Shown here: positions 1 to 9,321 of the stretch, one piece after another | Layout: each line of letters starts with the position of its first letter | Position numbering within the stretch: position 1 is the first letter of the stretch | NCBI GenBank assembly: GCA_943736015.1 | Contig: OX031056.1 | Location: forward strand, 66,987,277 to 67,051,276 | Length of the DNA: 64,000 nt | Source of the DNA: Tridacna crocea | Lineage: Eukaryota > Mollusca > Bivalvia > Cardiida > Cardiidae | Direction of reading: 5' to 3' | Notes under the pieces: generated by a model | What the model saw: only the letters and a program-made list of their open reading frames with translations | What the model was told of the DNA's origin: nothing | The model's database searches: none | Position numbers and translations under genes: made by a program

Positions 1-473
1 ACACTTTCCCTCATTTCTATGTAATTATACACATATGCGGGAGCTGAATTTTTACAATAATATGACTAAAGGTAATATATTATAACCAGTGAGCACTCTC
101 CCCATTTGCACAACATTCTTTTTCACTTCATTCTAGAATTGCTTTTCTGCAACATTTCCAATTTTGAATGCTACATAAATATCAGCATGTCTTACAATTG
201 CATATCAGAAAAAAAGGTAAGATGGGGAGGAACCAATTCACTTTGTGGATCCTAAGAACAGTAAAACAGTAAAACAAATGAACATTGATTGACTGTAGTT
301 TACAAAGTAACTTTTCTGTCAGTACGAATTAGTAATGCTGTACATCTTTCGTCAGGTTATTTTAAGGAGATTTTACCACTAATTTCATTATGTCTGACAA
401 TGCTTGTGGTATGCAGCCTCTGACGTCGATGAGAGAATAATTGTGCTTGAACAGTTTGTATGGTGACGATGAG
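1..473. other. AT-rich non-coding stretch
   Basis: No convincing open frame, splice-bounded exon or recognisable repeat. It probably lies in an intron or intergenic DNA. Confidence 0.4.
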
Positions 474-656
474 TTAATTTCTAAATACCAGATTGCAAAA
501 TTTTAGACTTGTTCAGATTGATAGTGTTTGTAGACAAAAAATTAAAGATGGCTAAAAAAAAAAAATTGTCCTTGATAGAGGTGAAAAAAGTTTAGGAAAA
601 GGAGAAAATAATGTTTTCCGTCATTTTCTCCTTTACCATATTGTTTTTTTTCTTAA
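474..656 (-). mobile_element. decayed HP MITE (TTAA type)
   Basis: Begins at a TTAA. It keeps the Y-arm landmark TTAGACTTGTTCAGATTG, then a diverged core AGGAGAAAATAATG...CATTTTCTCC. Its right TTAA is shared with the next copy. Confidence 0.6.
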
Positions 657-862
657 CCCTTTACCAAATGACAAAATTTTGGACTGGTCCAAATTGAAGC
701 ACTTGCAGATGACAAAATAAATGTAACTCTACAATTGAAATTTGTTTCCAGTAGGGTAGAAAACATTGTGGGAAAAGGAGAAAATGCTGGTTACCAGCAT
801 TCTCTCCTTTTCTCGCGATGTTTTTAAAAGGCCTCTTTATTTCATGCTTTCTGGTAGGGTAT
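653..862 (-). mobile_element. HP MITE (TTAA type)
   Basis: Y arm on the left (TTAACCCTTTACCAAATGAC...GGACTGGTCCAAATTGAA), then the core AAGGAGAAAATGCTGGTTACCAGC. The right arm has decayed and has no clear terminal TTAA. Confidence 0.75.
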
Positions 863-1071
863 TGAGAAATAGCAGTGAAAATATTTATCAATCTTACACT
901 GGTACCACCAGTGAAAATACCGATTTTCAAGTTCTTGTTGCCTAGGTAAATTGCGCGTGCCTTACAACAGGTACATTTTTGTGTTTTCTATCACTAGGAT
1001 AAAGGAAATTATGATCAATGTTTGTTTCATGGGTGATTTTGGGTGGGAAAGGTTGTTGTCTGTTGTCACCT

Positions 1072-1131
1072 GAAATCGAGATGTTGCATTCCTTGTGTTT
1101 ATTTATTTTGGTTATAGAATGTCAAATTTTT
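1072..1131 (+). repeat. family C end, internally deleted
   Basis: ATCGAGATGTTGCATTCCTTG followed by TTATTTTGGTTATAGAATG matches the right terminal part of the 5212-5810 element, with about 30 bases missing between the two blocks. Confidence 0.5.
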
Positions 1132-1254
1132 GTGGATCTACACTGCCCAATTAGAATATATTATTGCCCAAAGCATATCTTTGAAATGAGCATATTTGGG
1201 GTGCTAATTGTATCGAACTGAAAATTTCATTCAAGTAACTTAGCAGGATAAGAG

Positions 1255-1483
1255 TTAACCCATCACCACACAATCCCTACTTTTGACAACCTTGAGAAAG
1301 AATTCTTTAGAAAACATTGTGGGAAAAGGAGAAAATGCTGGTAACCAGCATTTTCTCCTTTTCCCACAATGTTTTCTACCCTTCACTAAACAAATTGCAA
1401 ATTTTCAGTCACTTTTATTTTGTCGTCATCAAATGCTTTGGATTTGGACAAACCTAAAAATATGTTGTTTGGTAATGAGTTAA
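1255..1483 (+). mobile_element. HP MITE, reference full-length copy
   Basis: A complete 229-bp copy bounded by TTAA. The X arm starts TTAACCCATCACCACACAAT. The palindrome at 1310-1376 has 33-bp arms and a one-base loop. The Y arm ends TTGTTTGGTAATGAGTTAA. There is no transposase frame. TTAA boundaries with CCC-starting ends are typical of piggyBac-mobilised MITEs; the superfamily is inferred, since no transposase is in the window. Its right TTAA is also the left end of family B. Confidence 0.9.
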
Positions 1484-2027
1484 AGGTGGCCCTTCAGAAT
1501 TTGGGACGAAAATTTTTACAAAAATACAAAAATATCATCCTTATACTCCCAAAGCCTTATAAACGTCATTCATAAAATCCTAGTAGTCGAAAACCATCCG
1601 ACAACACGAGAAATTAGAGATTTACTACGGCCAAGGTCGACATCGACAGGGACCACGTTCTATTTTTACATGCACAACTCGCTCATTTACATACTGGAAA
1701 TACACAGACGAAGTTTCAAACATTGCATCCGAAGAAGATATTATGAGAAATAATTACATGTTGGTTATGTAATGGAATTAAAGCGTCATTAGTCATGTGC
1801 CAGTCACTTAACATTCCCACAATGCATTTTTTATTTTTGGCGCGAAATCTAAAAATCGCTTAAGAGGCTACGTAGCCTTTTAAGGGAATACCATCAAAAA
1901 AGTTATTTTTGTGTAATTTTATGATTATTAATTATTGATGACTTGTATTGTTTTTTCATATAAATTTCAGTGATATATATATTTTTTGATTTGGTGTGAT
2001 GTGAAATTTCTAAGTACCCACCTTTAA
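1480..2027 (+). mobile_element. family B MITE, ~550 bp, TTAA-bounded
   Basis: Starts TTAAAGGTGGCCCTTCAG and ends TACCCACCTTTAA, giving imperfect inverted ends of about 20 bp. A reverse-oriented copy at 53736-54284 is closely similar along its whole length. No coding capacity is seen. Both full copies abut an HP element at a shared TTAA. Confidence 0.8.
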
Positions 2028-2291
2028 GGAGTGTTTGTTGTCAGTTCTGAAGGCAATCAAATTTCTTTTAGGAAAAAAAGTGTAGATGAGGCTGTACATC
2101 ATAGATCATCAATGCCTCTGATCTATCAAGTTATTCTTGTGCTTGTAAACATGCTTTAAATGCAAACTTCTGGCACGGCATTGTAAGTTTCTGTCTCAAG
2201 AAAGCAATAAAAAAAGATATTTTTAGTCTTGGAATTAGTCATGTAGATGTTGCACTTATAAAAGGTAGAGATATGGATGGACTGCATAGAT

Positions 2292-2330
2292 CTGAGATCA
2301 GACTGTATATTTTGTATAATCTGATCTAAT
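2292..2330. repeat. N-family palindrome core
   Basis: GAGATCAGACTGTATATT is followed by its near inverse AATCTGATCT. It belongs to a recurrent hairpin family whose best copy is at 24451-24502. Confidence 0.5.
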
Positions 2331-2343
2331 ATCTTAATAACCT

Positions 2344-2572
2344 TTAATCATTACCACAAAAAACCTGCTTTGGATGACCTTGAGAAAGAAGCCTTTACAA
2401 AACATGGTGGGAAAAGGAGAAAATGCTGGTAACCAGCATTTTCTCCTTTTCCCACAATGTTTTCTAGCCTTCACAAAACAAATTTCAGATTTTCAGGTCA
2501 CTTTTATTTTGTCGTTTGTTAATGCTTTTAATTTGGACAAACCTAAAATTTTGTCCTTTGGAAATGAGTTAA
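2344..2572 (+). mobile_element. HP MITE, first of a chain of three
   Basis: The left end has drifted (TTAATCATTACCACA). The core is intact and the right arm ends GGAAATGAGTTAA. That TTAA at 2569-2572 also begins the next copy. Confidence 0.85.
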
Positions 2573-2796
2573 CCCATTACCACACAATGACGACTTTTGA
2601 GGCCAATGAGGAAGAAGCCTTCAGAAACATTGTGGGAAAAGGAGAAAATGCTGGTAATCAGCATTTTCTGCTTTTCTCACAAATTTTTCTGCCCTTTCAA
2701 AGTGAAATTGCTCCATTTGAGCCACCTTGAAATTGTCATCTGCAAATGCTTTCAATTTGGATAGGTTTAAAATTTTGTCGCTGGGAAATGAGTTAA
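2569..2796 (+). mobile_element. HP MITE, second of a chain of three
   Basis: The X arm reads TTAACCCATTACCACACAAT. The core has mutations on its right side. The Y arm ends GGGAAATGAGTTAA. It shares a TTAA with both neighbours. Confidence 0.85.
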
Positions 2797-3020
2797 CCCT
2801 TTCCCAAACAAGCCCTTGTTTTTATGTGTCTGCAGTACAAGTCTTTTGAAAACACTGTGAGAAAAGGAGAAATTGCTCGTAATGAGCAATATCTTCTTTT
2901 CCCACAGTGTTTTCTGCCCATTTAGATAATTTTCTGCCTTTGTTTTGAAAGTTAAAATTGTCGTCTGCAAACTCTTTCATGTTGGAAGAGTCTGAAATTT
3001 GTCGTTTGGGAAAGGCTTAA
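2793..3020 (+). mobile_element. HP MITE, GAAATTGCTCGTAA core variant
   Basis: Ends are TTAACCCTTTCCCAAACAAG and TTTGGGAAAGGCTTAA. The core centre is GAAATTGCTCGTAATGAGC rather than the ATGCTGG type. The same subfamily recurs at 17439-17666 and 44959-45186. Confidence 0.85.
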
Positions 3021-3593
3021 GGGTAAAGGAGACAACCTGAGGCACTGTGTACAGTCTGCTACAATTATTGAAGCACTAAGATATTTCTGGGAGGGAAAAA
3101 AAATAGAAGAAAAGCTTTCCAGTCAGTGATTATGAGGCAAATAGGACAGGATGGCAAACAAACCTGTTTGAACAGTATCGATGATAATTGGACTTTTACA
3201 TCATCGGCGGAGATTGAAACTTGCTTGATTGCTAGTGGATATTGTAATACGGGCGGGTGCTTCTTCCTCAAACTGGGAGTTAATTGATCTTTGATAGTTT
3301 TCGATTATCATTATCAGATTTTGGAATAAACAGGAGCTGGACTATACTTGTGGTTTTACCAATATGATAATCGTGCTAATAAATGAAAGTTTAAAGTGGT
3401 ATGATGTAGATGGAACTCTATAATTGAAGGAGATTAACACCAATGTCAAACATACTTTGTGCTTAGAAAACCCAAATGGAAGGCTATTTTATAAAGTACT
3501 GTGCTTTTAAAAGATATTAAGTTTTCCTGAACACCAGACAGGTTGGGACCTGTGTTGGAATTTATAAATTTTTGGTATTATTAACTTATCTTG
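3021..3593. other. non-coding stretch
   Basis: No repeat of the main families and no splice-bounded open frame recognised. Confidence 0.35.
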
Positions 3594-3743
3594 TTAACCC
3601 TTTGCCACACAGTCCTGAGCTTTAAAGTCCTTGGGAAAGAAGCCTTTCAAAAAGCATTGTGTGAAAAGGTGAAAATGCTAATAACCAGCATTTTCTCCCT
3701 ATACCACAATGTTTTCCTGTCCATCAAATACAGAAATCACCAG
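3594..3743 (+). mobile_element. HP MITE, right arm missing
   Basis: TTAACCCTTTGCCACACAGT leads into a diverged core, then breaks off where the next copy starts near 3744. This looks like a truncated or overwritten element. Confidence 0.7.
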
Positions 3744-3976
3744 TTTACCCTTCACCACACAATGTTGATGTTTGACAAGTTCTCTGATGTAGAACCCTTT
3801 TGAAATCATTGTGGGAAATGGAGAAAATGCTGGTTACCACCATTTTTTTTTCTCCTTTTCCCACAATGTTTTCTCCCCTTCCCAATTCAAATTTTGATTT
3901 TCAGTCACATTTATTTTGTCTGCAGATGCTTTCATTTTGGACCAGTCTATGAATTTGTCGTTTGGTAAAGAGTTAA
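3744..3976 (+). mobile_element. HP MITE
   Basis: The left end reads TTTACCCTTCACCACACAAT, so its TTAA has been lost. The core has an expanded T run. The right end TTGTCGTTTGGTAAAGAGTTAA is intact. Confidence 0.8.
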
Positions 3977-3990
3977 GTAAAACTTGATTG

Positions 3991-4076
3991 GACACACAGT
4001 CAATATGATTGCTGAACACACAGTCAACATGGATGCTGCCGTTGGTATGGATGCTGGGCACACAGTCAACCTGGAT
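3991..4076 (+). repeat. short tandem repeat (CACACAGTCAA-NATGNATG)
   Basis: Three copies of a roughly 25-40 bp unit containing CACACAGTCAA followed by ATGGATGCTG-like sequence, wedged between two HP fragments. Confidence 0.5.
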
Positions 4077-4100
4077 GATTCTAGAATCTTGATTGCAGTC

Positions 4101-4350
4101 CAGATCAAAATTTTGTTGTTTGGTAAAGAGTTAAGCAAAGTTTCAGCAGATGATTTTGAAATTGGGAATAATAAATAGGAAACAATTTGAAAGTCTGTAC
4201 CAAAAGACAATTTTAGACTTTCTATGTTATAAGAAAGCATTTGCAGTTGACAAAATTTTTGCTAAAGTTATGGAAATATGCTGGTTATCAGTATTTTTTT
4301 CTTTCCCCATAATAATTCAATCATTCAACGCCTCTCTCTCAGGGTTGTAA
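4101..4350. mobile_element. HP remnants
   Basis: 4101-4134 is a bare Y-arm end (AAAATTTTGTTGTTTGGTAAAGAGTTAA-like). 4196-4350 is a strongly decayed copy: GAAAGCATTTGCAGTTGACAA, then TGCTGGTTATCAG, then TCTCAGGGTTGTAAA. Confidence 0.5.
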
Positions 4351-4504
4351 ATTATGAGTATTATCTGATAAGTACATGTAATATATTGTGACAAAAAGAT
4401 AAGCATTGATTTTCTGTAGCAACATTTTTCCCCAATTGTAAATTAAAGTCAACTGCTTGTAGATAATGCATCAGCTAATTTGATACTTTGAACATCTGCT
4501 TTTT

Positions 4505-4731
4505 TTAACTGTTTACCAAATAACCAAATTTCAGACAGCTCCAAATTGAGAGCATTTGCAGACGACAAAATTAATGAGACCCACAAATTGAAATTTGTTT
4601 CCAGCAGGGTAGAAAACATTGCAGGAACAGGAGAAAATGCTGTTCCAGCATTTTCTCCTTTTCCAACAATGTTTTCCAAAGGCTTCTTTCTCAGGGTCGT
4701 CAAAAGTAGGGATTGTGTGGTAATGGGTTAA
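4505..4731 (-). mobile_element. HP MITE
   Basis: Y arm on the left, X arm on the right (AGGGATTGTGTGGTAATGGG then TTAA). The hairpin tip has lost four bases (ATGCTGTTCCAGCAT). Confidence 0.85.
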
Positions 4732-4930
4732 CTCTTAACCAAATAACCAAATCTTAGACTGGAGTAAACTGAAAGCATTTGCAGACAATAAATTAATTGT
4801 TACTAGAATGACGATTTCGCTTTTTGATAGAGTGGAAAACATTGTGGAAAAAGAAGAAAAAGCTACAATGTCGACAGCATTTCCCCCTTTTCAAACGCTT
4901 TCAAAAGCCTCCTTCTTTGGGGTCATTTGA
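4728..4930 (-). mobile_element. decayed HP MITE
   Basis: Shares its left TTAA with the previous copy. It keeps CTTAGACTGGAGTAAACTG and GAAAGCATTTGCAGAC, but its core is degraded and its right end is lost at the junction with the fold-back copy. Confidence 0.65.
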
Positions 4931-5104
4931 TTCATTACCACACAATCCCTACTTTTGACGACCCTGGGAAAGAAGCCTTTAGAAAACAATGTGGGAAAAG
5001 GAGAAAATGCTAGTTACCAGCGTTTTTCTTATTCCCCCATAATGTTTTCTAAAGGCTGCTTTCCCAGGGTCGTAAAAAGTAGGGATTGTGTGGTAATGAG
5101 TTAA
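4931..5104. mobile_element. fold-back HP element (X arm / X arm)
   Basis: Both halves are X arms in inverted orientation. ATTACCACACAATCCCTAC on the left mirrors GTAGGGATTGTGTGGTAAT on the right, so the ~174 bp element is palindromic along its length and lacks a Y arm. The only other such copy is 42913-43090. Confidence 0.75.
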
Positions 5105-5211
5105 AGTCAGGATCATCTTGATATAAAAGGGTATATGAATCTCTCTATTTTGCTCTTTACTTCTTCGTTATATAAATGATAAGCTTACCGAGAATTTACT
5201 TTGACCGAAGG

Positions 5212-5810
5212 AATTTGACATTCTGTAACCAAAATAAATGATCAAATATGAAAAAAAAATCTCACCTATATAATATTAATGCAAGGAATGCAACGTCTCG
5301 ATTGCTGGTGCTAGCACAAGACAGCCTTTCCAACCCAAAATCACCCGCGAAACAAACATTGATCATACTTTCCTTTACCCTAGCGATAGACAACAGAAAA
5401 ACATACCTGCAACATTTGGCAATTCCTCACTAGACACCTTTTAACCAGAGATATCTGTCATGTTTTACAATTTTTTGAAAATTTCTCTCCATCGAGGAGG
5501 CCATTCGCTGACATCACAGGAAGAGCCAGGAAGCGTAGTTTTGGATTACGTATTACTAGTATTTTTTTTGTTTTTAGATATATTTATGGACATCACATGA
5601 TACGTAAGATTTTTCTAGAAGTAAAAGTATTTGACCGTATTCTCTTTTAAAGAAAATATATTTGACTCTATACGTAATCCGAAAATACACTTCCTGGTCT
5701 TGTGCTAGCGCCGGCAATCGAGACGTTGCATTGCTTGTGTTTATATTATATAGGGGAGATTTATTTTTCATATTTGATCATTTATATTGGTTACAGAATG
5801 TCAAATTCCT
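5212..5810. mobile_element. family C element with ~110-bp inverted ends
   Basis: The left arm (5212-5322: TCTGTAACCAAAATAAATGA ... CAACGTCTCGATTGC) is repeated inverted at 5694-5810 (GCAATCGAGACGTTG ... TCATTTATATTGGTTACAGA). The ~370-bp interior has no convincing gene. Single ends recur at 1072 and 20677. The target duplication is not clear, so the superfamily is open. Confidence 0.65.
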
Positions 5811-5908
5811 GTGCTTTGACTTAACAAACTGGACTTTCTCCATTCGATTAATTGTTTGTTAGTGAAATTGAGTGATCTTTGGGACTTACACGAAACTTTT
5901 TTAGCAAA

Positions 5909-6039
5909 ATGAGTCTATTGTGGCAAAAGTTGTATAAAAAATGGAGAGATTTAAGGGGACGTGCCGAGAGAAAGAAAAAACTCAGTTTTGCAGATGCTGC
6001 GCTGATTTTGATCCAGAGCAATAAGAGGAAAAAAACAGG
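5909..6039 (+). CDS. candidate alternative first coding exon 1
   Basis: ATG opens 43 codons beginning MSLLWQKLYKKWRDLRGR, followed by a lysine-rich stretch and then a hydrophobic patch ADAALILI. The frame runs to ACAGG|GTAAGG, a good splice donor, and ends two bases into a codon. The exon at 58366 starts with one base, so joining them restores a codon (GGT, Gly). It has the same end phase as the candidate first exons at 27452 and 49166, as expected for alternative promoters feeding one downstream exon. The protein is short, basic and amphipathic in look, with no family recognised. The 5' UTR and promoter are not defined; the family C element lies just upstream. The alternative is a chance open frame next to a chance donor. 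Confidence 0.55.
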
Positions 6040-6097
6040 GTAAGGCTTTCCTATTGTGTTTTGTGCTTTGAATAACAAATAGTGGCTTTTCTCAGTA

Positions 6098-6325
6098 TTA
6101 ACCCTTACTACACAATCCCTCCTTTTGACGACCCTGAGAAAGAAGCCTTTAGAAAACATTGTGGAAAAAGGAGAAAATGCTGGTAACCAGCATTTTCTCC
6201 TTTTCCCACAGTGTTTTCTGCTCTTCACAAAACATATTTTTAATTTTCAGCCACTTTTATTTTGTCGTCTGCAATTGCTTTGGATTTGGACAAGCCTAAA
6301 ATATTGTAGTTTGGTAATGAGTTAA
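6098..6325 (+). mobile_element. HP MITE
   Basis: Complete 228-bp copy. X arm TTAACCCTTACTACACAATC, full core, Y arm ending TTTGGTAATGAGTTAA. It starts about 60 bp after the splice donor of the candidate exon, inside the putative intron. Confidence 0.9.
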
Positions 6326-6600
6326 CCCTTTAGATGCAAGCATGACTTACTGACTTGTTGCAGACACTGTATAGATCAAGAGAAGACTGCACAAGATTTG
6401 CAGTCTGATCTTGTCTTGACACTGTCCCTTTAGGAGATATTTTTCTCCAAAAAATAAGTTTGAAATAATATTATTCAGGTTATTACCATCACCTTGAAGA
6501 TTTATTTTCAACTTGTTGAACAGGATAAGGTTTAAGATCAAATTCTGATACTTTTGGATTTGTAACAGCTGTCTGTAAATGGTCCTAGATAACTTATATG
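6322..6600 (+). mobile_element. N-family MITE, probable
   Basis: Starts at the TTAA shared with the HP copy (TTAACCCTTTAGATGC). It holds the N palindrome at 6371-6420 (ACTGCACAAG / TTGCAGTCTGATCTTG). The right end is not clear, so the end coordinate is approximate. Confidence 0.5.
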
Positions 6601-6622
6601 GCATCACATTACATCATTCCTT

Positions 6623-6762
6623 GTATGATCAGGTGGCAGGGGACTTGGAAACTTGTTCACGACTGTGGTAAATCATGTCGCCTCAAGCCAAAGGAGGCTC
6701 TAGGCGATATGATTCACCACAGCCGTGAACAAGTTTCCAAGTCCCCTGCCACCTGACCGTAC
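6623..6762. repeat. long hairpin, ~55-bp arms
   Basis: TCAGGTGGCAGGGGACTTGG at 6629 is mirrored by CCAAGTCCCCTGCCACCTGA ending 6756. The arms run 6629-6683 and 6702-6756 with an 18-bp loop and few mismatches, and weaker pairing continues outward. It is unrelated to the HP and N hairpins. Confidence 0.8.
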
Positions 6763-6893
6763 CACGTATTTATTATATTGCAAAGTTTTCCCCTTTCAAA
6801 TAGCATTTAGCAAAATTTTCCTGTATTTTAATCTCATGAATCGAGTATGCTGACAATCAAATAGAATTTCCCTTCTGAGTGCCCAAATTCAAT

Positions 6894-6925
6894 GGAAACT
6901 GACGTCACTGGAAACTGACGTCACT
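6894..6925 (+). promoter_or_regulatory. tandem CRE-like motif, 2 x 16 bp
   Basis: GGAAACTGACGTCACT occurs twice head to tail. Each copy holds a full TGACGTCA, the consensus CREB/ATF site. No promoter or exon is seen next to it, so function is only possible. Confidence 0.4.
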
Positions 6926-7138
6926 AAAACATGCAGTTTGGTGCATAAAGGTGCAGTCTGGTGCAGTCAGCCGACATTTTGGATGTTGTGCTGCACATGT
7001 TGTGATGTTTACAGGGCACTCAAAAGGGAACCTGGTTTTACATGGATTTTGCCAGGGAACATGATATATATGTTCCCGGCATGTTAACAAATCAAATCAC
7101 AAGAAATTTGTTGCAGTATAAAAATACTTCTGATCTCC

Positions 7139-7353
7139 TTACCAAACTACAAAATTTAAAACTTGCCCATAGAAAGCGTTTGCAGACAATAAATTGGCAG
7201 CCACTCAAATGACTAGATTTGTTTTTGATAATGCAGAAAACATTGCAGGAAAAGAAAGAAATGTTGGTTAACAACATTTTTTCCTATTGTAACAATGTTT
7301 TCAAAACCTTTGTCATTGTCATCAAAGTCAGGATTGTGTGGTAAAGGGTTTAA
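7139..7353 (-). mobile_element. decayed HP MITE
   Basis: Y arm ACCAAACTACAAAATTT and GCGTTTGCAGACAATAAA, a degraded core GTTGGTTAACAAC, and an X arm ending GGATTGTGTGGTAAAGGG. Confidence 0.75.
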
Positions 7354-7560
7354 GAGACATCTGACCATATTTTGGTTTACAGGCTTTTCTAATATTTTTG
7401 ACAACAACTGGTAAATTTGAAATATCAACTTCATCCAGCCTGCCTCCACCCATTTTTGGGCCAAAAACTAGCTTTATGCAGCTTTATAGTGCAGAATGCT
7501 GGTTACCTGCATTTTCCATTTTTGCAGCTATGTTGTTGGATGCTGGTGTGCTTCTGTTCG

Positions 7561-7788
7561 TTAACCCATTCCCAAACAATCACTGGTTTTTACGGGTCTT
7601 GAATAGTAGTCTTTTGAAAACATTGTGGGAAAAGGAGAAAATGCTGGTAACAAGCATTTTCTCCTTTTCCCACGATGTTTTCTACCCTATCATAGACAGA
7701 AATCATCTTTTCAGCAAAAGTTAAATTGTCGTCTGCAAATGCTTTGAATTTGGTCTGTCCAAAAGCTTGTCGTTTGGGAAAGGGTTAA
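7561..7788 (+). mobile_element. HP MITE, CCCAAACAATC subfamily
   Basis: TTAACCCATTCCCAAACAAT to GTCGTTTGGGAAAGGGTTAA, with an intact core except one tip base. Close relatives are 30079-30308 and 61194-61416. Confidence 0.9.
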
Positions 7789-8186
7789 AACTTGGGAGTT
7801 TTTGGCCAAAGGTTACGGAAATCAGATGCCTGCAACAATATCCTCTGATGTTGACAGCAAACTTGAGGGTTTTGCAGAATTATTTGTTCCTAGATATTGG
7901 CAAAAAGGAAGGAAAGATGTGGTTTTGTAATTCGATCTGAAGTCCTCCCAGAACCAACTAATTTGTATAAATTGGAAAAACAAAACCTTTTCTGACTAAT
8001 TAGCACCTTTTATGGTGGGCAAGAAATTGTTTTAAACTGAAAATATAGTAGCAGTTTTCAATTGTTAAGCCAATTAAGTTTATCAGAAGTCGCCAACTAA
8101 ATGCCAGAGACAAGTTGAAATTTCTCCACATCCGTTTCCCCTCCTTAGGGATATATTGCAAAGCAGGCATGTGCAGCTGAACATGT
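7789..8186. other. non-coding stretch
   Basis: Contains a 48-codon open run directly after the MITE end, judged chance (see rejected list). Otherwise nothing recognised. Confidence 0.3.
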
Positions 8187-8262
8187 TTAACTCTTTACCA
8201 AACAATCCTGACTTTTAATGACACTGAAAAAAGAAAGCTTTTGAAAACATTATGGGAAAAGG
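8187..8262 (+). mobile_element. HP MITE left arm, truncated by HINE repeat
   Basis: TTAACTCTTTACCAAACAATCC leads to AAAACATTATGGGAAAAGGA and stops abruptly at the start of the 167-bp-unit repeat. The missing half is not found on the other side of that repeat. Confidence 0.7.
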
Positions 8263-8788
8263 AGATTGGCCATTTGATGCCCCTGGGGTCAAAACTAAGG
8301 CTCCTCCCTGGGGGTCACAAGTTTGAAACATCGAAACAAAGAAGAAAAACTTTAAAAATCTTCTCTGAAACTAGAAGGTGCAGAGCTTTGATATTTGGTA
8401 TGTAGCATCTCCTAGTGGACCTCTACCAAGTTTGTACATATGATGCCCCTGGGGTCAAAACTGGCCCTGCCCTGGGGGTCACAAGTTTTAAACATAGGAA
8501 CAAAGAAGGAAAACTATAAAATTCTTTTTCTCTGAAAGTAGAAGGTGCAGAGCTTTGATATTTGGTATGTAGCATCTCTTAGTGGACTTCTACCAAGATT
8601 GTTCATATGATGCCCCTTGGGTCAAAAACTGGCCCCTCCCTGGGGGTCACAATTTTGAAACATAGGAACAAAGAAGGAAATCAGAATTATTTGGCCTTGA
8701 ACTTTGATATTTGGTATTAATCTTCATTGTAGACCTTTACTGCTTAGTACTCAGGTGAGCGATATAGGACCATCATGGTCCTCATGTT
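8263..8788 (+). mobile_element. HINE-like element D, 5'-truncated, ~3 core units
   Basis: About three 167-bp units carrying GATGCCCCTGGGGTC and GAGCTTTGATATTTGGTATG. The 3' end is complete: CTCAGGTGAGC, then the hairpin AGGACCATCATGGTCCT. The head TAGCTCACC is missing. It is non-coding. Placement as a Helentron-type non-autonomous element rests on architecture (see findings). Confidence 0.75.
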
Positions 8789-9014
8789 TACTCATTAACA
8801 CAATATGATTATTAAATCTTGAGGGTGCTAGAGATAGTATGTAAAACTTGGATCAGATTCCTAATTTTGATCATGAACGACAAATAACCTGAAAGTTGTC
8901 CTGAGCATCTTAAAGGTTAAAACAGCAAACTGATAAGGTCAATGTCAATTAAAAAGATTACGCCACCTGAGTTAGAGGTATTTTTTTTCACTTAGGAAAT
9001 GACAATGGCTTGCT

Positions 9015-9290
9015 TTAAAGGTGGCCCTTCAGATTTTGGGACAATTCTTTTTACAAATATACAAGAAAATCCTCCTTATACTCCCAGAGCCTTTTAATTT
9101 TCATTCTTACAACCCCAGTAGCCAAAAACCATCTGACAACAAGAGAATAAATTCCATAACATAACAAACGTAATTATTTTCCTATGTCTTCTTGGGACGC
9201 TACGTTTGAAGCTTCTGTGTATTTCCTATTTGTAACTGAGTGAGTTGCTCATGTAAAAATAGACTGTGTTTCCTGTCGGTTTCCTGTCGG
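9015..9290 (+). mobile_element. family B copy, rearranged
   Basis: Begins TTAAAGGTGGCCCTTCAG as in the copy at 1480. From about 9145 it continues with the interior in reverse orientation (ACGCTACGTTTGAAGCTTC, as in the + strand of the 53736 copy). It therefore combines one proper end with an inverted internal piece and has no second end. Confidence 0.65.
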
Positions 9291-9321
9291 TGTAATCCAA
9301 CAGTAGTTCTGCTACAATTGT

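Noticed and set aside
7785-7930. 48-codon open run after a MITE end (WEFLAKGYGNQMPATISSD...)
   Set aside because: Protein-like in look, but without a convincing acceptor or homologue I can name, and short enough to be chance.
8263-8790. CRISPR-like array
   Set aside because: Units are contiguous 167-bp tandem repeats without spacers, in a eukaryotic setting. The same holds for the arrays at 36171, 49370, 56748 and 63305.
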